Positions 21,971 through 32,151 of a stretch of DNA of 64,000 nucleotides are shown in pieces. Location: positions 1 to 64,000 of the forward strand of contig RWJK01001421.1 in assembly GCA_004335835.1 (NCBI GenBank), read 5' to 3'. The stretch comes from Scenedesmus sp. ARA3. Lineage: Eukaryota > Chlorophyta > Chlorophyceae > Sphaeropleales > Scenedesmaceae. The notes beneath the pieces are model-generated. The model did no database searches and had not been told where the DNA came from. It saw only the letters and a list, made by a program, of their open reading frames with translations. The position numbers and the translations under genes are program-made. The number at the start of each line of letters is the position of its first letter. The stretch's first letter is position 1.

Positions 21971-24374
21971 CTTATGTCTGTACAGTCTGCTATGAGACTC
22001 ACGAGAGAAAAGAGTGTACTACTGTGGCTGCAGAGGTGAGTGGGAGCTGTGGTTGAAGATCCAGCACGGCTGCTGCACTGTCCACGCAGGGGACTGCATT
22101 TGCAGCAGCAACTTGTCCACCTGTGGTTGTGAAACTCAATCGGCATGCATTTCACATACCTGTACGTATCGGTAGCTGTAGCTGTGCATTGTGGTGCACC
22201 ACCTGCCACGTGGCAGGAAAGGTCGATGTGGTACCTGGGTGTCTGAGCACTGCGGATCATTCTGAGTGTGCACCCCCTGAGTGGTGCCTGACACCAGCAG
22301 TTCGTCTCAATGGCATGGCTCCTGTGTGAGCTGGTGCTGTTAACATGGAGTTGTTACATGGAAAATGGAGTTGTGACATGGAGTTTGCAGAGTGCTGTGC
22401 TTGTGCAAGCATGCTGCAGCGGCAGCGCTGCTGAGAGCGGGGTGTGAGCAGGGATGATCTCAGCCTTGTGTTGCATTGCTTCAGAATGCCACTACTAGCT
22501 GGGGCCCAGCTGGCTGTGAATGCACATGGGTGGGTGGCAGAGAATGCGCCTGGCGCTTTCCCAAGCACCTACTCCTGCGCACCCATAGCCAACTGAGGCG
22601 AGGCAGCTTCATGCTGTGACTAGGGCACGCCATCCTTGCTCATGTCAGCATCAGCAGGGGCTGTAGTCTCTGCAGCACGGGACACAGCAGGTGAAAAGCT
22701 GCCCTTGTCTTGATTGCTTCAGGCCATGGCATGTAAACTGACGAATTCTATACAAAGCCAGGATAACGAAGTATGCTGGTCATGTATGTAGGTGGGCCGC
22801 CACCCACACTGCCGCCTGATCTGGCCTGCCACGTCCACAGTCAGAGCGAGCCTCCCCATGGGCATAAGCAACAGCAAAACTACTGGTGATTGACAGCAAA
22901 TGCTTGCGGGTGAGAGTGCTCGCAGGAGCAGCACGAGCAGCAGCGGCAGCAAGGGTCAACAAAGCAACACTGAAGCAGCTCGCTGCTGCCATTGCGGTGC
23001 TTGCGGGCAACACTGCCAGCAGCTGGCGGTGTCGCCCGCAAGCACCATTGCTCTGCTGCTGCAGCTGCAGTCAAGCCTGCTGCAGGAGGTACCACACAGT
23101 GCATCTGTGACAGCTGGACCTCTCAGAGCAGCGCTGCGGACCATTGAGCACTGCTGAGCTGGCTGACCGGTGAAATACCCTAGCGGTTGGGCTGCGGATA
23201 CACCTGCACGGATTTCCTGCAAGGCGTAAGACAGGCACAGCAGCAGTGGTCAGCAACTGATTCCAAAAAAGCTCAGATTTGCAGCAGTTGTGAAGGTGGC
23301 ATAGACGACACAAGCAGCACAACACAGCGCTTGGCACCCAAGACATCACACAACAGAAATGCCACATCACAGGCCTCAGAAGCTAATGCTCGGCAAACCC
23401 GAAGGCTTACGGTGGTTGATCCTTTGTAATAGCACTTCATCAAAGGCCATGAAGACAGGTAAACATGCTCTGAAGGAAATGTTGCCCAAAAGATGCAGAA
23501 ACTTCTCAAATCGAAGAAGATGACAAGCACTGAGACACACGAGACACTGGCTAGCAAGCAGGCATCAGTTTGTCAGAGGTGATTTTTTTCTACAAGGCCT
23601 TTGGCCATTCAGTAGAACGAAAGTTTCATGGAAACATCCTCTGCCTGCACAGGTTCAACACAGGCACAGCAGCATGCACATCGGAACTGCTGCTGCAACA
23701 GCAGCAGCACCTTCAAGGCGGCACCAGCTGTGCAGCACCCCGGGAACAGGTACCAACGACTTTCAAACTGTTGAACATCTCCTACAAACAACGACACGCG
23801 GCACGACTACAGAACACACCGCAAGCTCACCTGGCAAAAAGGCGCCTCCTTCGGCTTGTCCTGCTCTCATGAGGTCTCGAGTTCAAACTGCAGTTTGCTG
23901 TTCGCACAGCTTAGGAAGTGAACAAGGTATAGCATCGGCAGAACGAGTGCAAACGATGCCTGGACGGCGGTGGGCGCCGCGTGCAGTACTGCAATGCTGC
24001 GTTGCACAACGATGAAAGTGCAGATGGCTTGTCAGCAGAAACCAGCATTTGGAAACAGTCACCAGTTGACGATTAAGCAGCTGGGCGGTATAAGGTGGCT
24101 GCGTTTGTGCAGACAGCACCCAACCCTTCCTGCCAGAACCCTCACGTAACCAGACACGCCAAACACTGATCAAAGGTGCTGCAATTCAATTGGAAGCTGT
24201 TTATTGTTGTTGAAACACTGGATGACAACGACCCACACGTCACTGCACACGTCGGACCTCCTGTAATCACATATACTCGCACAGCTTCGAACGCACCAAC
24301 AAGCTTGAGGAGTTGTTTGTGACCTGTGCTACGTAACACGGTTGCGTGGTGATCCGCTGTCATCACCCTGCATC
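21825..24374. other. Long spacer between UROS and thioredoxin
   Basis: No exon here could be supported by both splice-phase chaining and a known motif. A 70-codon minus-strand frame starting at 22992 has a hydrophobic N-terminus but no other support. The stretch should contain the thioredoxin promoter towards its right end. Confidence 0.4.
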
Positions 24375-25378
24375 ATGTTGTCAGCAGCAGCATCAGCAGT
24401 GAGGCAGAGCTTACCCAGCACATGTGCAGCAGCTTTGCTAGCAAGCAGCAGCTGGCGCACCGCTTGGAGCTCAGGGATACGTGGATATGCGTCAGGTGCA
24501 AGCTGCACTCGTGCAGAGATACAGACTTGCTCGATCAGCAACGCATGGAGCCAAGCCCTAACAGGTTTTGCTGTTGCTTCCCCTGCAGCGGGCTCCGCAG
24601 TGCATGAAGTGCAGTCGACAGCAGAGTTCAATAGCGTTCGCAAGCAGGTAGCAGGTGCGTGACATTCAGCCTGTTGCATGTGGTGCCTGCCCTGCTGTGA
24701 CGCCAGAGCGTTGGTCCAGCAGCTACGGTTGGTGTCCTCCATGCAACCTGGTTCTGCCGCAATGTTTGCCTGCCCAGAGTCAGGTCCCACCACACTTCAC
24801 TTGGTAGCATCTGCTCAATCTCAGCATTTCTGACTGGAGCCTGCAAGGATAGCCATGTAGTTTAATGATCCAATTCACTTTACTGAGGCGCAGTGCGGGC
24901 ACCATAGCAGCACATGCAGCCACCTGCAGCTGGTAGCGGGTGTTGTCAACACTGCAGCGCCTGTGTCTGTATGCTCACAGCTGCCCGATATACATCACCA
25001 GCAACAAGCATTGCTTTGCAAGTACGTCGCAGTCCTTCTGCAAGCTCAGCAAGACCTGTCAAGTGCTTGGCCTGCAAACATGTCTCGATTCCCCATCTCT
25101 GCAATTGTGCGCTGCCTGTGCTGCCTGTGCTGCCTCATGCAGACGACCCCAATGCAGTTGCCATCATCGACTTCACAGCCAAGTGGTGTGGCCCATGTGA
25201 GCAGCAGAGGCAGCAGCAGCAGCAGCAGCAGCAGTAAAGTGCTTGAGGTACCGATGTTTAGTTGCACACTTGCCGCTGGTCCAGCCTGCATCTTCGCAGC
25301 AGCGCAGTTTTGTTCTGCAAATACTGTGTTGCAGCCAGCTCAGCTTGCTCACCCGTCGACTATCATTAAGCCTGGCCA

Positions 25379-25432
<54 letters not shown>

Positions 25433-25482
25433 NNNNNNNNNNNNNNNNNNNNNNNNNNNNNNNNNNNNNNNNNNNNNNNNNN

Positions 25483-25542
<60 letters not shown>

Positions 25543-26483
25543 ATCGCGCGTCACACAGGCAAGGCCATTGCGCCAATCTACGAGCAGCTAGCGCAGCAGT
25601 ACCCTGGGGTGAAGTTCCTCAAGGTGGACATTGACAATGAGGGCTTGATGGAGGTGGTGCAGGAGCACGGCATCACAGGCGTGGTGAGCTGATTGGCAAT
25701 CAGTTTTGTTGCTGTGGCCGAATTGCCGTATGATGATGAGGCGTGGTGAGGGGGGAAGGGGTGTGGGTGGTGTGGCTGCTGGTTGTGATGATGTGCGTTG
25801 GCAAAGGGCAGCAGGGGCATCGGCAGTGGTGCAGGAGCACGGCATCACAGGCGTGGTGAGGGGGCCGGCTGCGGGTTGCTAAGTGCCATGTTTTGTTTTA
25901 AATCCACCTTCTAATCAGCATGCTATCAGGGCTTGATGGAGGTAGTGCAGGGGGAGCACGGCGTCACGGGCGTGGTGAGGCAGGCAATCATGACCATGAC
26001 ATATGATGCAGAAGGGCAGGGGCAGTGCTGCTGTGTGAGCGGCGGCAGGCGGCTGCCTCTGCACAACTGCTGCGCTCAAGCATTCTAGCGCATACAACGC
26101 AGGTTATTTGGTTCCTGTTGCTGCTTGTCTCAGCTGCTGCATGCTGTCGGCTGGCTGCCTGGGTTAGTCAGGCTGCGACAAGCAGCAATAGAAACCTTGA
26201 AACATTGTTTTTTATCGAGATGGACCTTTCACTGCCCACCAGCCCACCAGCCTACTTCCAGGGCACGGGCCCGCACAGGGCGGAGGTGTCCACCGTGGAA
26301 GTAGCCCTCAAGAGCAACAGTATGCCCTGCATCCAGCTGAAATCTGCTGCTGCATGTCGCCTGTGTGTTCTGCTGCCTCTCCAGCCCACGTTCACGATGT
26401 ACAAGGGCCCCCGCAAGGTGGAAAACTTCACGGGGGCGCGCATCGACCTGCTGCGCAAGGTGCTGCAGCAGCACGCCAGCTGA
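24375..26483 (+). CDS. Thioredoxin with targeting peptide (mitochondrial o-type likely)
   Basis: Small dithiol oxidoreductase. Exons 24375-24495, 24589-24654, 25143-25196, 25559-25683 and 26385-26483 (TGA) join in phase to 154 residues. Exon 1 encodes MLSAAASAVRQSLPSTCAAA and SSSWRTAWSSGIRGYAS, rich in Ala, Ser and Arg with no acidic residue, a typical mitochondrial or plastid presequence. The thioredoxin fold follows: HEVQSTAEFNSVRKQVADD, AVAIIDFTAKWCGPC (redox motif), YPGVKFLKVDIDNEG, HGITGVPTFTMYKGPR with the cis-Pro, then a C-terminal helix. The intron after exon 3 splits the second active-site Cys codon (T|GC). That intron contains a long CTG run with a 50-N gap. The ends of exon 4 and exon 5 are repeated downstream of themselves. 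The class (o against h or m) is inferred from the presequence only. Confidence 0.9.
25381..25540 (+). repeat. Long (CTG)n tract with a 50-N assembly gap
   Basis: More than 17 CTG units precede and about 19 follow an N stretch at 25433-25482, so the true length is unknown. The tract lies in thioredoxin intron 3. The 5' end of the same intron (25197-25236) carries GTGAGCAGCAGAGG(CAG)7. Confidence 0.95.
25824..25982 (+). repeat. Two copies of thioredoxin exon 4 end
   Basis: GTGGTGCAGGAGCACGGCATCACAGGCGTG|GTGAGG (25827-25862) and GGCTTGATGGAGGTAGTGCAGGGGGAGCACGGCGTCACGGGCGTG|GTGAGG (25930-25980) repeat the functional exon end at 25640-25689. Both keep a donor in the same phase. Confidence 0.88.
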
Positions 26484-27714
26484 GGCGGCTGCAGCAGCGC
26501 GTCAGCGTAGAGGGGCGGCGCCAGCAGCAGCAACAGGCAGCGTAGAGGGGTGGCGCCAGCAGCAGCAGCACGCCAGCTGAGGGGCCGCAGCAGCAACAGG
26601 CAGCAGCAGCAGCTGGAGACGGCAGGCAGCAGCAGCAGCAGCATGCCAGTTGACGGGCTGCCAGTCCAAGGCGCAGCAGATAGCAGCGGCAGCAGGTAGC
26701 AGCAGCAATGGCAACAGCATGCCGGTTGAGCGCTGGCAGCTGCAGGAGCAGCAGCGGCAGCTGTCATGGTAGTAGTTTGGCTGCAGCAGCAGCACAGTAG
26801 CAGCAGCAGCAGCAGCATCTGGTGGTGCTGGCAGTTGCGCAAGGCCCTGCCGCAGCGGCAACATCCAGGTTGCAAGTAGTTGCACAGTTGCAGGCCAGAT
26901 GTTTGGCGTGGCTGTTGTGTTGCACCAAGATGCACGCCAGTGGCTGCCGCCTTGCTTCATGCTGTGGAAGTGTTGAAGCTGTGTGCTGCAGCAGCATGCT
27001 AGCTTGGCGTGGGTGCTGAGTGCTGCTTTGGCTGGCAGCACTGCATGCCTGATGTTTGTGTTTGCTGGCTGCAGTGTTGACTGGCTGCGCTGTTGACTTG
27101 CTGTGTTGTTGACTAGCGGCTGCGACCTGCAGTGCTGTGTGCCTGCTTGCTCTGCAGCTGGCTAGGGTGGGTGCCGTAATGGTTATAGCTGATTGGCAGA
27201 TTTCGCTAGCAGTGCCTGCAGCAGGCGTTGACGGCATCGCCTGCACCTTGCACTGTCATTTGTTGACTTGGTGGATGTCGCTTCCCTGGACACATTAACT
27301 GGCTCAATGTGGTTTTGGGAGCAGCCTGGGCTTTGTGGATACGGCAAGTGGCGTGAGCAACATGCTGGGGTGTGGACTTGGGGCAGAAACTAGGGATATT
27401 CAGTTGGCAGTTGTGACAGTGCAGTTTAGGGTTTGGCAGGACTCAGTACCCCTTGTTGAGCTGTGTGACCACAGTCCTGGTGTGCAGGTAACTTGGAAAA
27501 GGTCGTCAGTTGATCATCTTTTTGGTTGGCTAGCTGCGTATACATGCCTTCAGGGCATAGCAGACCTATTCGTCAGCCAGTGTCTCGGTGGTCAGCAGTG
27601 GTGTGCATCATCGCGAATCTTGCTCTGCTAGCTCGCCTGCTCTGTGCCTACCAAATTTTGCCGTTGGCAGTGTATGTAAGGCAACATCCTTCCAGTTGCC
27701 CAGGACGGACAGCA
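26484..27714. other. Spacer with decayed copies of the thioredoxin 3' end
   Basis: CAGCA.GCC(A/G)G(C/T)TGA motifs recur at about 26567, 26637 and 26716, echoing the last codons Gln-Gln-His-Ala-Ser-stop of thioredoxin. They are embedded in CAG-rich sequence. The remainder, up to the NYN gene start, shows no supported gene. Confidence 0.5.
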
Positions 27715-27890
27715 ATGTTGAGCAGTCGCCTGACTCGAGCACACCGGCACACAGCGCACAGCAACGCAATCTGCCTGCAAGGCAAACACTCCGCGAGTTC
27801 TTCAATTGCCTCCATCGCTAACTGGCGTCAGCCCAAGGTGGCAGCCGGAGCACGTGCCAAAGCATGTGCCAAAGCACATGCTTTGGCACC

Positions 27891-27944
<54 letters not shown>

Positions 27945-28930
27945 CGGCATCCCGCTGCACCTGGACGGTCGAGCAGTAGCTATCTTGTGGGACCTGGACA
28001 ACACGGCTCCCTCATCGCTGCAGCTGGACCTGCTGCCAGCAGTGCAAGAGCTGCAGGTGGGCAGCTTGATGCTCACAGAAGCGTTCTGTGACATCACAAA
28101 AGGACGAATGTGTACCGCTGGGATCGCAAAGAACCCGAGGTGCATGCATAACTGCGCACTCTCAAGCAGTGCTGGACCACGCGACCCCACTCATAGCCTT
28201 CTGATGGTCCGAGTGGGCTGTCATGCAGGAACAGCAGTCCAGCTACACAGCTCTGGCAGCACATCGTCAGCTGCTGTGATACCAGCTCAGCATACGAAGC
28301 AGCACCTTCAACTACTAGTGTTCAACACATGTCACATGCGCATGCTGTGGCAGGTGCTACTGACGCGCCTGGGCGGCTGCGTGTCCCACACAGCACTGTA
28401 TGCCAACCCTGCGACATGCAGGAGGCTGGGTGAGCTAGTACTACCAGCCCCATACGGCTGACACCAAAGCAGCTGGCAGCCTCATCTTGTCCCCCTTCAG
28501 CTGGCAGCCGCACAACTGCTCATGCGCTGCTGCCTTATCCTGCAAGCAAGCGTACCATTTGCTAGTAGCCTGCTGCTGACAACGACTGAGGCATGCGTAT
28601 GACCGACGCGTCTTCTGCTGCTTTGATTGCCTAGCTGCTGTCTTGTCACACAAAAGACCAGCCAGCACAGGACAGGACTGCAACGTCTGTTGGCCAGCTC
28701 TGCATGCCATGTTGCAGGTTGCGTCTTCTCATAATGTCCACAAAGCTTCTTGTTCAAAACTGCGCAGGGGCCTCCCTGCTGCAGCAGCTGGCTGCTGCAG
28801 GTGTGCAGCTGGTGCAGGTGCCCCTCAGGAACCAGGCAGCAGACATGCAGCTGGCTGCAGATGCATATGCGTTTGCGCGGCGGCAGCAGCGCCAGGGCTG
28901 CATCGTGTGCGTCTCTGGTGACACAGGTGG

Positions 28931-28967
<37 letters not shown>

Positions 28968-30655
28968 GAATGCACAGTAAGTACTAGTCACCAACACAGG
29001 GATAAGGCTGCTGCTGCCAGCTCACCCACAAGCTGATTGCGGTCATTTCCAATCGCACATGCGCACTTGGACTGCACAACAACGCAGGCGTGCCTTGTTT
29101 CCAGCTGTATCCTGCAGCTGCTGAATTTGGCCTTGACCTCTGTAGCAAGTAGACCCGCAAGCATGCACTAGTAAAGGCGCTTACTAGTATCAAAGCCTTA
29201 AATCTCTCAATTCGCCGGCCCTGCCCCTGCTGAAACTGCGCTGCAGACTTCTCCCTTATCCTCAATTACGTCGCCGGCCAAGGTTCTATTGCTATCAGCA
29301 TGTCTGCTGTTGCCTCCTCCAAGCGGCTTCCCCACCTGCTGCCAGACTTGAGGCAGCAGGCGCTGCCACAAGCATGCCATGCGGTGCTGGCGTGGCAGCC
29401 AGCAGCAGGAGCAGCCGCCAGAAAGCACAACCAGCAGCAGCAACAGCAGCAGCAGATTGCCAACAGCCAAACAAAGCATCGCGTGGTGGTCAACACCACC
29501 ACCAGCAGCAGCAACATAAGCAGCAGCAGCATGAGCAGCAGCAGCGGCAGCAGCAGCCCCGGTGTCACCACAAGCGCTGGCAGGGTGATCCTTGCTGGAT
29601 CAGGATGGCATGTAGTAGCAGCAGCAGGCGAAGCAGCAGCAGCAGTGGACGCCCAAGGAGGCCCTGTGCAGTTCATTGAAGCAGTCTGGATCAACCCAAA
29701 TAAGGCACTTGAGCAGCAGCAGCAGCAGCAGCACTTGAGCCAACTTCCTGGCTAGGGTGCTTGTGTTTCCGCCAAGTACCTTGCGCCTTGCGTTGTCCTG
29801 CAAGCACCACTGCGAACAGCACAGCGGTTGGCTTCAGGCTGTGCGCTATGCTTCTGCAGCAGCAGGTCAGGGTGGCACGCAGCACTTGATGCTGGCTAGC
29901 ACTTGTGGCTGCCCTGTGCTCCTGCTGTAGCAGCAGAAGAGCCACTTGACAGCTGCAGCCGTGGGAGTCCATGTCAGATGGATGCTGCAGCAGCTGCAGC
30001 TGCTGCTGCTGCTGCGCCCCTCACGTGGCAAGCACAAATTCCGAAAGTCTTATGCTGTGTGCGCGTGACGGAGCAGAGGTGAGTGGAGGGTGGCCTGCTG
30101 GCAGCATTGCCCGAGAGTGGGGCTCCTGCGTATACAGCTGGACGCTTTGTTGCACCTGCTGCGCTGTGCTGCAGGCTTTCTGACGTAGGGTGTATGCTTG
30201 TTGATCAGTCGCTCACTGCTACCTCTGCCCAAGCTTGCTTCAGCTGCAGGTGCCATGCTGCCTGCTGTTGACAGAGAGCTTGCGTGTTGCATGTGAGCAT
30301 TCTGTGCTGTGGTACCTTGCGATGTTTGTCTGCGGCTGCAGGTCATCAGCATGCGTGTTGTGCTGTGCAGGTCGCCGCAGGCTTCAACAGCATCATGCAG
30401 GGGGTGTGGTGGTGGCGGCAATGTGCTTTGGCCTGCCAGCTGGCAAGCTGGCTGTCAAGCTGGCTAGCACCCTGCCAGGCTTGTGTGGTTCATGCGCAGC
30501 TCAGGCCATCAGGCAGAACATGAAGTTCAAAAACGAAGATCTGGTCAAGTGTTAGAGGACAGAATATGCGCAATGAATGCAAAGCTGCGCACCTGGCGCA
30601 GAGTGTGCGCCAGCTTGGCGTGGTGGTGGCGGTTTCAAATGGCTTGTGTGCCAAG
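27715..30655 (+). CDS. NYN-domain putative ribonuclease (3' exons unresolved)
   Basis: NYN domains are PIN-like nuclease folds found in MARF1/limkain-type RNA-binding proteins. Exon 1 is 27715-28056 and encodes a Ser/Arg/His-rich leader, a poly-Gln tract, then VAILWDLDNTAPSSLQLDLL, the first acidic motif. Exon 2 (28354-28429) gives LLTRLGGCVSHTALYANPAT. Exon 3 (28768-28926) gives GVQLVQVPLRN, AADMQLAADAYAFARRQ and GCIVCVSGDT, the central and third acidic motifs. These join in phase. A fourth block at about 30582-30645, AHLAQSVRQLGVVVAVSNG, fits the strand-helix that normally follows SGDTDF, but I could not place its acceptor, and the Asp-Phe after GDT is not accounted for. The C-terminus is unknown. 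The leader before the domain may be an organelle-targeting peptide. Confidence 0.65.
27854..27889. repeat. Perfect 15-bp inverted repeat inside NYN exon 1
   Basis: GTGCCAAAGCATGTG and CACATGCTTTGGCAC form a perfect stem with a 6-nt loop. The sequence is coding (Ala-Lys-Ala-Cys-Ala-Lys-Ala-His-Ala-Leu-Ala) and lies just before the CAG/poly-Gln tract. Confidence 0.9.
29300..29755 (+). other. Open frame of 151 codons within the NYN intron region
   Basis: The frame runs from ATG at 29300 (MSAVASSKRLPHLLPDLRQQ...) to a TAG at 29753-29755 and is rich in Gln, Ser and Ala. I recognise no domain. CAG-rich DNA makes long chance frames in this window, so this may not be a gene; it could also be an unspliced piece of the NYN gene. 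Confidence 0.2.
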
Positions 30656-31409
30656 AACAGATCAGCTTCGTGCTTCAGCCTGCCAGTGGCGTCACATGGG
30701 TTGTGTGCCTGCGGCAGCTCCCAGCCACTGGCATTGAGTCACGTCACCAGAAAGTTTTCCTGGCAGAGTGTGCACCAGGGTGCCTGCAGAGGCACAGCCT
30801 GCTGGTGGCACTGGACACATCACTGCAGCGTGTGCACTTTGTGGGTTGTGCTGGCGTTGTGGCTACTCAGCTGTGCAAGGGTCTGGGTATGGGCAGGTTC
30901 TGGGACCAGTCACTACTGCTGTTCAGCCATGTGCCACCTGTCTTCCCGCATTTGTCTGGAAGCTCAAGGCGGAGGCCTCAGCTTGCTGAAAATGCGTTAA
31001 GCTGGTTTTACTTGTGTTTTGTCTAGTACTTGATCTCAGAGGCTGCCTGCTAGGGAAGTACACCTGTGTAACTCGCAGCGCACCTGCAAGCAGACTAAGC
31101 CGTCACCTGCGTATGTGCTTGATCAATCCAGTAAAAGTTGAACTTAACTACAATCACGGATGATTTTGACGCGTTGGTACTCTTGGGAGGCTACCATTGG
31201 TCACCCGTCATATCGACCTTCCAGCTCGGTTCTTTCTACCCTTGTTGTTGGATCGCATCGGTCTTCGCACGTTGATGCCTTGGTTTGCGTTTGATTGTTT
31301 GTCACTGCATGCACAGTTGGAAAAACACGTTGATACCGTGCAAAGTTCATCACCATGCGAGCGTGAGTATCGGCGTCGGTCGATGCAGCTCCAGTCGCGT
31401 TACCAAACA

Positions 31410-32111
31410 ATGAGATTCAGATTTCTGGCATTTACCGCAGCGCTCGTCCTGCTGTCAGGTGGGTTTCGACCGGACTTCCCTGCTGCTGTGGGCTCCATGC
31501 CCAATCGCTCGCATGGACAGCCACCTCACGCCTGCTGCACGTGCAGGCGCGCTCGGCGGCAATGCAACTTCAAATACGAAGGTTTTGCAGCCACTGCAGC
31601 AGCATGGCTGCAGCTTACAGTATCAGCCTGGGGGCATGACAGTAAGCTTGTCTCCAGCGATGCAGAAGCGATGCCAGCGGCGCTTCAGACGCAAGCAGCT
31701 GTCAGCCCGGAGAGCTGCGGTTGGGATAGCAAGCCTATCAGCAGCAGCAGAACCCAGTGCAGGCAGCAGCGTCAACCCGCTGCTGTCCAGTGAGACACCT
31801 CCAAACTGGGACCAGATCATGGGTGGTGTGTCCAAGTCAGAAACCGACACAGCCATGTATATTGTGAACGCAATTACACAGCTGGCAGCACCTGCGCCGA
31901 TAGGCAACAGCAGCGGCACGCCTGGCGAGGAGGTGGCGTCACTGCTTGGCTTGGAGCTGGCCCTGCGCAACAGCAGCAGCAGCAACGGCACCCTGGCCAG
32001 CTTCAGTGCAGTGGTGCTGCCACTGACTCAGATCAGGCTGCGGCTTGACTCTGTGTACCAGCAGATAAACCAGCTGGAGGTGAGAGGCGGCTGCAGCCAG
32101 GTCAGAGCTGT

Positions 32112-32151
<40 letters not shown>

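Noticed and set aside
22780..22992. Minus-strand frame of about 70 codons with a signal-peptide-like start
   Set aside because: Only the hydrophobic Ala-rich start is suggestive; there is no downstream domain, no splice support, and Ala-rich frames are common in this GCN-repeat DNA.
24329..24793. Minus-strand frame of 154 codons
   Set aside because: It is antisense to thioredoxin exons 1 and 2, whose phase chaining into the WCGPC exon is convincing.
25366..25591. Poly-Ala, poly-Leu, poly-Gln and poly-Cys frames around the N gap
   Set aside because: These are the six-frame readings of a CTG microsatellite in an intron.
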